Below are positions 44,690 through 53,964 of a stretch of DNA of 64,000 bases, one piece after another. The notes beneath the pieces were generated by a model. That model saw only the letters and a program-made list of their open reading frames with translations. It made no database searches and was not told where the DNA came from. The translations under genes and the position numbers were made by a program. The stretch covers positions 1 through 64,000 of the forward strand of contig JARLGY010000064.1 in NCBI GenBank assembly GCA_031292525.1, in the 5' to 3' direction. The DNA is from Flavipsychrobacter sp. (lineage in GTDB: Bacteria; Bacteroidota; Bacteroidia; Chitinophagales; Chitinophagaceae). The number at the start of each line of letters is the position of its first letter. Within the stretch, counting starts at the first letter, position 1.

Positions 44690-46114
44690 GTGGCAAGAGA
44701 AAGCATTTCAGTATTCGACATATTTAAAATAGGAATAGGCCCCAGTAGCTCACACACTCTAGGTCCGTGGCGCGCAGCACAACGCTTTGTGGAAGGATTA
44801 CCGGCATATAGCCAGTCAAAAGCACGTTCTGTAAGAATATTATTATATGGCTCGCTAGCCAAAACTGGTAAAGGTCATGGTACAGACGTGGCTGTGATCC
44901 TTGGCATATGTGGTGAAGATCCGGTAACATTTGACGTGGCCGAGATAACGCCTCGCCTGCAGCAAATAACAGAAGAGAAAATACTGTTACTTAATGGTAA
45001 ACAGGAAGTACAATTCGACCCAGCCGAAGATGTTGTTTTCCTTATGAATGAAAGCCTTCCCTACCATCCCAATGCGCTTACTTTTCTGTGTACTTTTGAG
45101 GACGGACAAGAGATAGCAGAAACCTATTATTCCATTGGCGGCGGCTTTGTGGTAAAGGAAGGAGAAACCAATGGTAGTACAACAGCCATAGGACTTCCAT
45201 ACCCCATAGAGACTGCTGAGGACTTGTTAAAATGGAGCAACCAATCGGGACTAAGTATTTCAGATGTTGTAATGGAAAATGAAAAGACCTGGCGCTCCGA
45301 AGAAGAAACAAAACGTGGAGTACTAAATATCTGGCATACCATGCGCGATTGTATATATCGCGGTTGTCACATAGGTGGTACATTACCTGGGGGCCTAAAT
45401 GTTACACGCAGGGCATTCCTGCTCAATAAAAAACTAATTGTAGGTAAACCTTACGAAAATTATAATGAGTGGCTTGCTGCTATAAAATCAGGGGGGCAAG
45501 GCTTTAAATATACGTTGGATTGGGTGAGCTGTTTTGCACTGGCAGTAAACGAAGAAAATGCGTCATTTAGTCGCGTAGTTACCGCGCCTACCAATGGAGC
45601 TGCAGGCGTAGTGCCAGCGGTGTTAGCTTATTTTATGGCCTTCTGCGATGGCAATGATGATGATAAAATTGTAAAATTCCTGCTTACCGCTTCTGAGATC
45701 GGAAGCATATTTAAGAAAGGGGCTACCCTGTCTGCGGCAATGGGTGGTTGCCAGGCTGAAATAGGGGTATCATCCTCTATGGCAGCAGCAGCACTCACGG
45801 AAAGCATGGGTGGTACTGTACAACAATGTCTTATGGCTGCAGAAATAGCTATGGAACATCATTTAGGGCTTACCTGCGACCCAATAGGCGGCTTGGTACA
45901 GGTGCCTTGTATAGAACGCAATACTATGGGGGCTATCAAAGCTATAACGGCCTGCCAGCTTGCGCTGCAGGGCGACCCAGATACAGCCCGCGTTTCTTTA
46001 GACGCTGTGGTGAACACTATGTGGGAAACAGCGCTTGACATGAATCATAAATATAAAGAGACTGCAGAAGGGGGGCTTGCATTACAACTCCCCATCAGCC
46101 TAAGTGAATGTTAA
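44690..46114 (+). CDS. sdaA: L-serine ammonia-lyase, iron-sulfur type
   Basis: 474 residues with alpha and beta parts fused. Deaminates L-serine to pyruvate and ammonia using a 4Fe-4S cluster. N-terminal [20 protein letters not shown]; the cluster-binding Cys residues lie in [24 protein letters not shown] and [13 protein letters not shown]. The start is GTG at 44690 ([11 protein letters not shown]), since no ATG is available before the conserved N-terminus. It begins just after the fasciclin terminator, so it must use its own promoter. Confidence 0.94.
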   Translation: MARESISVFDIFKIGIGPSSSHTLGPWRAAQRFVEGLPAYSQSKARSVRILLYGSLAKTGKGHGTDVAVILGICGEDPVTFDVAEITPRLQQITEEKILLLNGKQEVQFDPAEDVVFLMNESLPYHPNALTFLCTFEDGQEIAETYYSIGGGFVVKEGETNGSTTAIGLPYPIETAEDLLKWSNQSGLSISDVVMENEKTWRSEEETKRGVLNIWHTMRDCIYRGCHIGGTLPGGLNVTRRAFLLNKKLIVGKPYENYNEWLAAIKSGGQGFKYTLDWVSCFALAVNEENASFSRVVTAPTNGAAGVVPAVLAYFMAFCDGNDDDKIVKFLLTASEIGSIFKKGATLSAAMGGCQAEIGVSSSMAAAALTESMGGTVQQCLMAAEIAMEHHLGLTCDPIGGLVQVPCIERNTMGAIKAITACQLALQGDPDTARVSLDAVVNTMWETALDMNHKYKETAEGGLALQLPISLSEC

Positions 46115-46163
46115 GCCCAGAATTTTCTTAAATATTTTAGCAGGTTTGAATTATTTTTAAGGT

Positions 46164-47792
46164 ATGGAGCAGGTTTGGGAATTTTTTCAAAATCTATTCA
46201 ATACTTCGGGTTTTCCCCCCAGGTGGCACTGCGGTAAATGGAGCGATTTTCATGGATGGCTTTATATCATCAGCGACCTGTTGATTTGGTCTGCATATTT
46301 TGCTATGCCTATTATCATAGTAAGGTATATATCCAAAAAACAAGGGCTTCGTTTCGAACGCATTTATTTTTTATTTGCAGCTTTTATACTTGCCTGTGGT
46401 GCTACTCACCTGCTGGATGCCATCATTTTCTGGTATCCCTTTTATCGGGTAAGTGCCTTAGTACGTTTTGCAACCGGCATCATCAGCTGGACTACAGTTT
46501 ACTACCTGGTAAAAATAATGCCCACAGCTTTCTCTTTGAAATCGGCAGAGCAACTGGAAGAAGAGGTTGAACGCCGGAAAAAAGTGGAAGAGCAATTACG
46601 CATAAACAATAGTCTTCTTACAGAAGCACAGAGCATAGCCCGCCTTGGACACTGGCAATGGGATGCAACCAACAAGAATGTTACATGGTCGGAGACTTTG
46701 CAAGATATATTCGAAATGCAAGAACAGAAAGACCACACTTATCAAGACTATCTTGCGCTGATACATCCTGAAGACATACCTTACCTGCGTGAAATGATTA
46801 GCAGAGCAGTAGAAACAAAGGTATTTCCCGAATTCTACCATAGACTTATCCTAAAAGATGGCAGGGTGAAAACAATACATGCCAAAGGCCAGGTCATCAC
46901 CAACAAAAAAGGGGAAATAATTATTATTGGAACAGCGCAAGACGTTACTGATCTAAAAAAGAATGAACAAGAGCTATTGGCGAAAACCAAAGCGCTTGAG
47001 GCGTCAAATGTAGAATTGGAAAAATTTGCTTCCATCGCATCTCACGACCTACGAGAACCATTAAGGAAAATAGGTGCTTATTCCTCTATGCTGGAGCATG
47101 ACCAAAAGGAATTGCTAAATGAAAAAGGTAAACTATACCTTGAAAAAATACAGAGTGCTTCTGCGCGAATGCAACAACTGATAGATGACATTCTTGACTT
47201 TTCACGGCTTACTACAGAACAAAGTGAATTTAAGCGTACAAATCTCAATGAGGTGATCGCTGCAGTGCTTTCAGACCTTGAGGTGCCCATTGTAACAACG
47301 CATGCAGAAATCCAAACAGAAAACCTACCTACTGTAGAAGGCAATGCAAGTCAGTTGGGACAACTTTTTTTCAACCTGATAAATAATGCTGTAAAATTCC
47401 GAAAACCCGGTACAGCTCCACTGATCAACATTTCTTCAATATTTATTAAAGGAAAAGATTTGCCTGCTGATCCCATAAAATTATCCCAATACAAATTTGC
47501 AGTATTAGGCAATCCACGCTATTGGGAAAATGAATTGTTCTGCCAGATAAGTGTATCTGACAATGGGATAGGTTTTGATGAGACATACCTCGACCGCATA
47601 TTTATGATCTTCCAACGATTGCATGGCAAAACGGACTATGAAGGTACTGGGATAGGTCTGGCTGTATGCAAAAAAGTAGTAGACATACACCATGGCAGTA
47701 TTACGGCACGCAGCACACCAGGTGCAGGCGCTACGTTTATTGTATTGCTTCCTGTATCACAGAAAAATTTCACAGTCAGCTCCATGCAATAG
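46164..47792 (+). CDS. Membrane histidine kinase with ethylene-receptor-like sensor domain and PAS
   Basis: 542 residues. Three membrane helices (~33-56, ~66-90, ~95-118) match the ethylene-binding domain of ETR1/SynEtr1. D38, Y45 and P49 in ISDLLIWSAYFAMPI correspond to ETR1 D25, Y32 and P36. I75, C78 and H82 in FILACGATHLL correspond to I62 and the copper ligands C65 and H69, and the D-to-C spacing (40) is identical. An HCxxW motif (WHCGKW, 21-26) precedes helix 1, as in bacterial members. Then coiled coil (~123-145), PAS (~150-268), HisKA with the His in SIASHDLREPLRKI, and HATPase (LINNAVKF, VSDNGIGFDE, GTGIGLAVCKKVV). It has no receiver and no adjacent regulator. Ethylene binding is not proven; related bacterial domains may sense other small ligands via Cu(I). 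Confidence 0.88.
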   Translation: MEQVWEFFQNLFNTSGFPPRWHCGKWSDFHGWLYIISDLLIWSAYFAMPIIIVRYISKKQGLRFERIYFLFAAFILACGATHLLDAIIFWYPFYRVSALVRFATGIISWTTVYYLVKIMPTAFSLKSAEQLEEEVERRKKVEEQLRINNSLLTEAQSIARLGHWQWDATNKNVTWSETLQDIFEMQEQKDHTYQDYLALIHPEDIPYLREMISRAVETKVFPEFYHRLILKDGRVKTIHAKGQVITNKKGEIIIIGTAQDVTDLKKNEQELLAKTKALEASNVELEKFASIASHDLREPLRKIGAYSSMLEHDQKELLNEKGKLYLEKIQSASARMQQLIDDILDFSRLTTEQSEFKRTNLNEVIAAVLSDLEVPIVTTHAEIQTENLPTVEGNASQLGQLFFNLINNAVKFRKPGTAPLINISSIFIKGKDLPADPIKLSQYKFAVLGNPRYWENELFCQISVSDNGIGFDETYLDRIFMIFQRLHGKTDYEGTGIGLAVCKKVVDIHHGSITARSTPGAGATFIVLLPVSQKNFTVSSMQ

Positions 47793-47812
47793 GGATTCTG
47801 CGCCATAAACTT

Positions 47813-47820
47813 TATGTTTG
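47813..47820 (+). promoter_or_regulatory. -7 box for the S9 peptidase
   Basis: TATGTTTG fits TAnnTTTG. It covers the upstream TTG (47818), so the ATG at 47842 is the likely start. Confidence 0.45.
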
Positions 47821-47841
47821 TATTTCAACACACACAAATAT

Positions 47842-49998
47842 ATGGTTGCCATTAAACACATACTCATCCCGGTATGCGCAGTATTTATAGTTAGTACAAT
47901 AGCGCAGGCACAAAAAAAACAATTTACCATAACAGAAGCTACCAATGGCATCAGTACCACACTGGCACCACAAAGCATAAAGCAACCGACATGGCAACCA
48001 GTAAAAGATAAACTATACCAGGTTGAAAAAAATGGTGATGAAGATATATGGACCGCTACAACATTTCCTTCTGGTAAAAAAGATACTGTTATTACCCAGA
48101 GTTCACTTTCGTCAGCATTGAACGAAACATATAAATCGATGCCTATTATAAGGTGGTTGGACGAAGATTACATTTACTTTACTAAAGGTATCAATGTAAC
48201 GCTGGGATTACAATACGCCGGCGGCTTTAACTGGAGCCGTTGGGCTACCCTGCCTGCAGATGCCGACAACTTAACCTATGATAAGCACAGGCTAATAGCT
48301 TATACAGTTGACAACAACCTGTGGATGGTGAACCAAGACAAAAAAACGATACAGGTCACAAACGAACCCAACAAAAATATATTGAATGGCCAGGCAGTAC
48401 ACCGCAATGAGTTTGGTATAGAAACAGGTATTTTCTTTTCACCAATGGGCAATTACCTTGCTTATTATCGCATGGACCAAACAATGGTAAACGACTACCC
48501 CATTATAAAATGGGATACCGTGCCTGCTCATGCTGACATAATAAAGTATCCAATGGCAGGCGGAACATCGCACCAGGTTACATTGTGCGTTTATAACCCG
48601 GCAACAGGCAAAACGGTAACCATGAATACTGGAACTCCAAAAGACCAGTACCTCACGGCAGTTACATGGAGCCCTGACGAAAAATACATATACATAGCAC
48701 TCCTCAACCGCGATCAGAACCACCTCTGGCTCAACAAGTATAGCGCTGAAACAGGAGCGCTCGTTCAAACATTATTTGACGAAAGCAGCACTAAGTATGT
48801 TCATCCTACACACCCGCTTTACTTTTTACCAGGACATAATAATGAATTTGTATGGTGGAGCGAACGTGATGGCTATGAACACTTGTACCTGTATAACACT
48901 AACGGTAAATTACAACACAAACTTACAACTGGCGATTGGGTAGTAAACGAAATAATAGGTTACAACAAAAAGAATGACCAACTTATTATTACAGCCGCCA
49001 AAGAATCGCCACTTGAAAAAGACATATATACAGTAAACCTGAAGGGCAAAATGGCACGCCTAGACAAGGGTACAGGAATGCACACAGCTTTGTGCAGTTC
49101 TGATGGACGCTATGTCTTAGACGTATATAATGGTGCCGGTATTCCACGCAAAACTGTAGTACGATCAATTGATGGTTCGTTCAATAAAACCCTTTTAACG
49201 TCTAAAGATCCGTTAGCTGACTATGACCGCCCAACAATAAAGAACATCACCCTGAAAGCGGATGATGGCACCCCACTATATGGTAAACTGATACTGCCTA
49301 CTCATTTTGATGCAAGCCGTAAGTATCCTGTTATTGTTTATCTGTATAATGGCCCTAACGTACAGTTGATCCATAATTCCTTTCCGGAGAGTGGTAATTT
49401 ATGGTATGAATACATGGCACAACGGGGGTACATTGTATTTACAATGGATGGACGTGGAAGCTGGAACAGAGGCTTGAAATTTGAACAGGCTACGTATAAG
49501 CACCTGGGCGATGTGGAAATTAAAGATCAGCTTGCAGGTGTTGACTACCTAAAGTCGCTCCCATATGTAGATCAGGAACGTATGGGTCTGCATGGCTGGA
49601 GCTTTGGTGGTTTTATGACAACGTCTATCATGCTTAAGCATCCTGGCATTTTTAAAGCAGCCGTAGCCGGTGGCCCGGTAATAGACTGGAAAATGTATGA
49701 AGTAATGTACACAGAACGCTACATGAGCACCCCCCAAAAGAACCCCGAAGGATATGAGAACGCAAACCTGCTTACTAATGTAAAAAACTTAAAAGGGAAG
49801 TTACTGCTGATACACGGCACCGCCGATAATACTGTTGTTTGGCAAAACAGTATAGACTTCATTAAGAAATCTGTTGACGAAGGCGTACAAGTAGATTATT
49901 TTATGTACCCGGGACATGAACATAATGTGCGGGGTAAAGATCGTGTGCATCTAATGCAGAAAGTAACAGACTACTTTGACCTGTATCTTAAACCATAA
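47842..49998 (+). CDS. S9-family peptidase, dipeptidyl peptidase IV type
   Basis: 718 residues from the ATG at 47842. Signal peptide (AIKHILIPVCAVFIVSTIAQAQ), N-terminal DPP4-type propeller (~40-460) including EFGIETGIFFSPMGNYLAYY, then the alpha/beta hydrolase domain. Its triad: S587 in LHGWSFGGFMTTS, Asp in IHGTADNTVVW, and His in YPGHEHNVRGKDR (H692 or H694). It is predicted to act in the periplasm or at the surface, removing dipeptides (often X-Pro) from peptide N-termini, supporting peptide nutrition. No T9SS domain at the C-terminus (ends DYFDLYLKP). The next gene is a second protease. Confidence 0.92.
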   Translation: MVAIKHILIPVCAVFIVSTIAQAQKKQFTITEATNGISTTLAPQSIKQPTWQPVKDKLYQVEKNGDEDIWTATTFPSGKKDTVITQSSLSSALNETYKSMPIIRWLDEDYIYFTKGINVTLGLQYAGGFNWSRWATLPADADNLTYDKHRLIAYTVDNNLWMVNQDKKTIQVTNEPNKNILNGQAVHRNEFGIETGIFFSPMGNYLAYYRMDQTMVNDYPIIKWDTVPAHADIIKYPMAGGTSHQVTLCVYNPATGKTVTMNTGTPKDQYLTAVTWSPDEKYIYIALLNRDQNHLWLNKYSAETGALVQTLFDESSTKYVHPTHPLYFLPGHNNEFVWWSERDGYEHLYLYNTNGKLQHKLTTGDWVVNEIIGYNKKNDQLIITAAKESPLEKDIYTVNLKGKMARLDKGTGMHTALCSSDGRYVLDVYNGAGIPRKTVVRSIDGSFNKTLLTSKDPLADYDRPTIKNITLKADDGTPLYGKLILPTHFDASRKYPVIVYLYNGPNVQLIHNSFPESGNLWYEYMAQRGYIVFTMDGRGSWNRGLKFEQATYKHLGDVEIKDQLAGVDYLKSLPYVDQERMGLHGWSFGGFMTTSIMLKHPGIFKAAVAGGPVIDWKMYEVMYTERYMSTPQKNPEGYENANLLTNVKNLKGKLLLIHGTADNTVVWQNSIDFIKKSVDEGVQVDYFMYPGHEHNVRGKDRVHLMQKVTDYFDLYLKP

Positions 49999-50164
49999 AT
50001 ATTGAAAAAGTTAGCGCTTATTTTTTATATACAACGCTTAGCCAAAGGTTTTATGGAATAAAAAAATATCTCATCATTTATGCTATATGTAAAACATTTC
50101 ACAATTAATACAAAATGATGACAATTTGAGATATGGTACGTTTTAGTCATTCAAACAAATGCTC

Positions 50165-50172
50165 TACATTTG
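50165..50172 (+). promoter_or_regulatory. -7 box for the C10 peptidase
   Basis: TACATTTG fits TAnnTTTG; 19 nt before the ATG at 50192. Confidence 0.5.
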
Positions 50173-50191
50173 CGTAATTCAAAAATAATTC

Positions 50192-51667
50192 ATGAAGAAA
50201 ATTGTCGCAATTTTTATAGTAATGGCATCTCTAGGTAATGCTTATGCAAAGCCTGTTGATGTAAATACCGCAAAAAAAATTGGGTATTCATTTCTAACCA
50301 GGAACACCCAAGTCGTTTTAGCAAATAGTGCTGGTGACTTGCAAGTTGCTTATACTGCAACTTCCGATATCAATGGTATAAGTACACCATGTTATTATGC
50401 GTTCAATACAGGTGTGGCAAATGGATTCGTGATTGTATCTGCAGATGATAATGTGTTGCCAATACTTGGCTACTCTGATGAGGCAACTTTTGGAGTAACT
50501 GATATGCCATCTCAAATAAAAGGATGGATGGATGGTTACACACAGCAGATAAGCTATATAATTAAGAACAACGTACAAGCTTCAAGTGTTACGACTGCAA
50601 AATGGAATGATCTTTCTGCATCTGCACCGTTAACTAAATTATCTAAAACAACCAGTGTTGCCCCCCTTGTTACTACCCGTTGGGACCAGACACCGTATTA
50701 CAATGCAATGTGCCCAGGCACTTCTGGTGCAAGCCAGGCAGTAACCGGCTGTGTAGCAACTGCAATGGCACAAGTGATGAAATTTTGGAATTGGCCAGCT
50801 ACAGGGGTAGGATCACATTCTTATAATGATGCTCTTTATGGATTGCAGTCTGCTGACTTTGGTGCTACCTCTTACTCATTTGCGTCAATGTCATTTATAC
50901 TTACAGGCTTAAGCACAGCTGCATCTAAAACAGCTATTGCTACCCTTATGTATCATTGCGGCGTAAGTGTGGACATGAACTACAATACCGCAGCCAATAA
51001 TGGTAGCGGAGCATATGTGGAACTAGCACAAAGCCCTACTAACGATTGCGCTGAAACAGCACTTCCTACTTATTTCAGGTATAAGCCTACCCTACATGGT
51101 GACGTGCGTGCACAATATGCTTCTGAACAGGCTTGGATAAATGCACTTGAAACAGATCTTAATGCAGGCAGACCTGTTATCTATACAGGTTTTGGCTCAG
51201 ATGGTGGTCACTGCTGGGTTGCAGATGGTTATGCTACAAGTACAACAGGAACTACTATACATTTCAACTGGGGTTGGAGTGGTGCATCAAATGGTTATTT
51301 TTCTGTCGACAGCCTTGCGCCGCCAGCATTAGGTACAGGGGCCGGCAGTGGTAATTTTAACAGTAGCCAGGCTGCTATTTTTGGCATTGAGCCAGACTAC
51401 CCTGCCGCAGTTTCAAACGTTTCTAAAAACATTGTTGTAGCTATGTATCCTAACCCTGCAAACAATGTAGTAAACATTGACCTGCAAGGCACTAAAGCAA
51501 CTGCAATTAACATTATAGACATGCAAGGCCGTGTGATAAAAGAAATTACGCCTACTAATAGCGCAATTGTAACTATCTCTACAGCTGATTTCATCCCCGG
51601 TATCTATATGGTACAAATTCATACAGATGCGGAAGTGATTACGCAAAAACTTAGTATTGCTAAATAA
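50192..51667 (+). CDS. Secreted C10 (streptopain-like) cysteine peptidase with T9SS domain
   Basis: 491 residues. Signal peptide (1-19, ...LGNAYA) and a Spi-type inhibitory propeptide (~20-125, KKIGYSFL, YYAFNTGVANGFVIVSADD). The mature C10 domain (~155-400) has catalytic C187 in AVTGCVATAMAQVMKFW, H340 in DGGHCWVADGY and the NWGWSGASNGYF motif. The T9SS type A domain covers the last ~75 residues (VAMYPNPANNVVNIDL, GIYMVQI, TQKLSIAK). A zymogen exported to the surface or outside, cleaving proteins; the family includes SpeB and interpain/prtT-type proteases. Its own strong terminator follows. Confidence 0.92.
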   Translation: MKKIVAIFIVMASLGNAYAKPVDVNTAKKIGYSFLTRNTQVVLANSAGDLQVAYTATSDINGISTPCYYAFNTGVANGFVIVSADDNVLPILGYSDEATFGVTDMPSQIKGWMDGYTQQISYIIKNNVQASSVTTAKWNDLSASAPLTKLSKTTSVAPLVTTRWDQTPYYNAMCPGTSGASQAVTGCVATAMAQVMKFWNWPATGVGSHSYNDALYGLQSADFGATSYSFASMSFILTGLSTAASKTAIATLMYHCGVSVDMNYNTAANNGSGAYVELAQSPTNDCAETALPTYFRYKPTLHGDVRAQYASEQAWINALETDLNAGRPVIYTGFGSDGGHCWVADGYATSTTGTTIHFNWGWSGASNGYFSVDSLAPPALGTGAGSGNFNSSQAAIFGIEPDYPAAVSNVSKNIVVAMYPNPANNVVNIDLQGTKATAINIIDMQGRVIKEITPTNSAIVTISTADFIPGIYMVQIHTDAEVITQKLSIAK

Positions 51668-51690
51668 GCGACCGTTAAAAACACTTCTAA

Positions 51691-51727
51691 TACAAATCCC
51701 GGCTCATTGGCCGGGATTTGTATTTTC
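51691..51727 (+). terminator. Terminator of the C10 peptidase gene
   Basis: 13-bp perfect stem (51691-51703 with 51710-51722), core AAATCCCGGC/GCCGGGATTT, loop TCATTG, then T-rich. It lies 23 nt after the stop. Confidence 0.88.
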
Positions 51728-51885
51728 TATCTTCCTGAGGTAAATAACAATGCGACAATGAGAACGCCTCCCAATACTTGCATTAGAGAATTAGTCTTTC
51801 CGTGTCCAATCGCCAAAGGCACCAAATAAAATACAAAATAAAATATATCTCATCAGATATTAGGTGTAGACTATACTCCACCCTT

Positions 51886-51893
51886 TATACTTG
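51886..51893 (+). promoter_or_regulatory. Variant -7 box for the clpP-like gene
   Basis: TATACTTG differs by one base from TAnnTTTG; 9 nt before the ATG at 51903. Confidence 0.35.
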
Positions 51894-51902
51894 CATTAAA
51901 AA

Positions 51903-52466
51903 ATGGAAACAGAGATCTCAGTAAAATCGCCAGCAGATTACCTTATTCGTAACAAACTACTTGACCAAAGAAAAATTTTCCTTTGGGGGCAAGTAGATGA
52001 TCAAAGCTCAAAAATAATAGTAGAACAAATAACTTACCTGGAGGCTATACAGCCTGGGGTACCTATACATATGTATATCAATTGCCCTGGCGGCATGGTA
52101 ACGGCTGGTAATGCCATGTACGATATAATGCAGGCAGTATCTTCTCCTGTATATACTTACTGTATAGGCTTTGCTGCCAGTATGGGCGCTACACTCCTAT
52201 CGGGTGGCGCAAAAGGCAATAGGTATATATACCCAACAGCGGAAGTGATGATACACCAGCCCTCTATTGGCAGCTTCCAGGGCAATTCAGCTGATATAGA
52301 AATAAATGCGCGACAGATAATAAAGGCAAGAGAACTAACAGCGCGCATACTTGCTCGAAATTGTGGGCACAGTAAAGAAAAAATACAAAAGGACATTGAT
52401 CGTGACTACTGGATGAATGCTGAAGAAGCCCTGGCATACGGTATTGTTGATATGATAATAGCTTAG
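51903..52466 (+). CDS. clpP: ClpP-like ATP-dependent protease proteolytic subunit
   Basis: 187 residues. Catalytic triad of S14 peptidases: Ser in GFAASMGATLLSGG, His in VMIHQPSIGSFQG, and Asp in DIDRDYWMNAEEAL. YINCPGGMVTAGNAMYDIMQ is the conserved substrate-strand region. The N-terminus (METEISVKSPADYLIRNKLL) lacks the usual ClpP N-loop/processing segment, and no clpX or tig is adjacent. It may therefore be a second ClpP rather than the housekeeping copy. It overlaps the convergent MerR gene by 4 nt. Confidence 0.88.
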   Translation: METEISVKSPADYLIRNKLLDQRKIFLWGQVDDQSSKIIVEQITYLEAIQPGVPIHMYINCPGGMVTAGNAMYDIMQAVSSPVYTYCIGFAASMGATLLSGGAKGNRYIYPTAEVMIHQPSIGSFQGNSADIEINARQIIKARELTARILARNCGHSKEKIQKDIDRDYWMNAEEALAYGIVDMIIA

Positions 52467-52861
52467 GCTGCCGTCTTCATTTCTGGCAGGGCAATGATAT
52501 GCCCTGTCTTTTTATGTAACAAAAGTTGGAACTCTCTGTTCAGTCGCAACTTCATCTCGTGTAGTTTTTCTATTTCAGCATTTACCCCATTTATCTTTAA
52601 CTCTAATACATGTAATAGTTTGGAAAAATCAAGCACCTGTATAGATTGTAATACTAAAAGCTCACGTATCTCTTCAAGTGTAAAACCAAGTTCTTTATAC
52701 TTGCGTATGGCATTCAATGTATGCACCACTTCTTCGGGATAATTCTTATAGCTATTGTCCAGGCGTGTTTTTTTAACTAGTACAATCAGCCCTATTCTTT
52801 CATAATATCTTATGGTATCTTTTGAAAACCCTGTAAGTTTGGATAATTGCCCTATCAACAT
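52463..52861 (-). CDS. MerR-family transcriptional regulator
   Basis: 132 residues. Winged helix-turn-helix (1-~70): LIGQLSKLTGFSKDTIRYYERIGLI and KYKELGFTLEEIRELL. A C-terminal coiled-coil dimerisation helix (~80-115) follows. No Cys pair or metal-binding C-terminus, so it is not a classic metal sensor. The effector is unknown. Its target may be its own promoter or the divergent NTF2-like gene at 53064 (inference). Confidence 0.85.
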   Translation of the reverse strand: MLIGQLSKLTGFSKDTIRYYERIGLIVLVKKTRLDNSYKNYPEEVVHTLNAIRKYKELGFTLEEIRELLVLQSIQVLDFSKLLHVLELKINGVNAEIEKLHEMKLRLNREFQLLLHKKTGHIIALPEMKTAA

Positions 52862-53032
52862 TTAAACTTTATTTTCTCCTAAATTATAAAATTACAATGT
52901 CTGGATTTAGCCGCAAATTAAAAAATTGTTTGATTATAATATACACAATATAGTTTTACGGTACGATCCATTCATTATCAAAGTTATCAAAAAAAATCCC
53001 TTTCCACTCATTCTTAAGAGTGTATAAAATCC

Positions 53033-53040
53033 TACTTTCG
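53033..53040 (+). promoter_or_regulatory. Variant -7 box for the NTF2-like gene
   Basis: TACTTTCG, one base from TAnnTTTG; 23 nt before the ATG at 53064. Confidence 0.35.
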
Positions 53041-53063
53041 CCCCTATTAAAGATCAGTGAGAA

Positions 53064-53504
53064 ATGACCATGAACGACCAGATTTACAAGCAGGTAAATA
53101 CATTCTTTGACGCCTATGCCCATGCCTTAGAAAACCACGATACCAAGCTGCTGGCCTACCACTACCATATACCTTGCACACTGATGTCTGATGATAATAC
53201 CACCGTATTCAGCGAGGCGAGCAAGCTGGAAGGATTATTTAACCAAGGTGTTGTTTTTTATAAACAGTTCGGGATAGTACACGCCCGACATACTATATGG
53301 AACAAAGATATTTGGACCGATAAAATAATTAGAGTAAGGGTAAACTGGCAGTATTTTGATGCGCAACAGCAACTAGTTTACGACTGCGACTATCACTACG
53401 TGATCAGGGAGGTAAAGAATGGCCAATTAAAAATAATATGCTCAGTATCTGTAAATGAAAAAGAAAGGATGAATGAATGGATGAAATTAAAACAGATAAA
53501 GTAG
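53064..53504 (+). CDS. NTF2-like (SnoaL-type) protein, unknown function
   Basis: 146 residues, with no signal peptide. The pattern VNTFFDAYAHALENHDTKLLAYHY...PCTLM followed by alternating strands (IIRVRVNWQYFDAQQQLVYDCDYHYVI, GQLKIICSVSVNE) is typical of the NTF2-like alpha+beta cone fold (DUF4440/SnoaL group). Such proteins bind small ligands or act as isomerases or cyclases; no catalytic residues can be named. ATG at 53064 or 53070. Four nt before the next gene, so cotranscribed with a small membrane protein. Confidence 0.65.
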   Translation: MTMNDQIYKQVNTFFDAYAHALENHDTKLLAYHYHIPCTLMSDDNTTVFSEASKLEGLFNQGVVFYKQFGIVHARHTIWNKDIWTDKIIRVRVNWQYFDAQQQLVYDCDYHYVIREVKNGQLKIICSVSVNEKERMNEWMKLKQIK

Positions 53505-53508
53505 CATT

Positions 53509-53892
53509 ATGAAAAGCATAAGAAATCTACAGGCCATTTATGGAAAAGGCTATGGTGCACTCGTTTTTGCATCATGTTTATTTTTCTTCATTACCGGCAT
53601 AATTTGGTTTGGAAAAATGCTAATTGTCAATAAAGAATTTAATACGACTGCTTTTGTTTTGATGTTAGTTTTTGCAACTTTGCTTGTGTACCACAAGAAG
53701 TTGGCAGCACTTGTGGCAGGCATTATCAGCCTATTTTTTTCTCTATTCCTGTTTATGGGTATAGCCGCAAATAAAGCATCGCTACCAGGCGTATTTGGAA
53801 TAGGCATAATTGTATCTCTGCTGGCCGTAATTAGTTCGGGAATACTTATTTTCAGTTTCCTCAAGGCATTTAAGCATTCCGAAAATCTGTAG
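53509..53892 (+). CDS. Small four-helix membrane protein, unknown
   Basis: 127 residues with four hydrophobic segments (about 18-36, 44-62, 65-85 and 95-118), such as LVFASCLFFFITGIIWFG and GIGIIVSLLAVISSGILIF. No recognised family motif. It is coupled to the NTF2-like gene (4-nt gap) and followed by a terminator. Confidence 0.65.
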   Translation: MKSIRNLQAIYGKGYGALVFASCLFFFITGIIWFGKMLIVNKEFNTTAFVLMLVFATLLVYHKKLAALVAGIISLFFSLFLFMGIAANKASLPGVFGIGIIVSLLAVISSGILIFSFLKAFKHSENL

Positions 53893-53915
53893 CATAGCTT
53901 TACTAATAACGCAAT

Positions 53916-53945
53916 AAAAAGCCCCGGCTCTCGCCAGGGCTTTTT
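53916..53945. terminator. Bidirectional terminator
   Basis: Stem AAAAAGCCC/GGGCTTTTT (53916-53924 with 53937-53945), a C·A mismatch, then GGC/GCC, loop TCTC. It serves the convergent membrane-protein and acyl-CoA dehydrogenase genes. Confidence 0.88.
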
Positions 53946-53964
53946 CCTCTATAAAAACTTTTCG

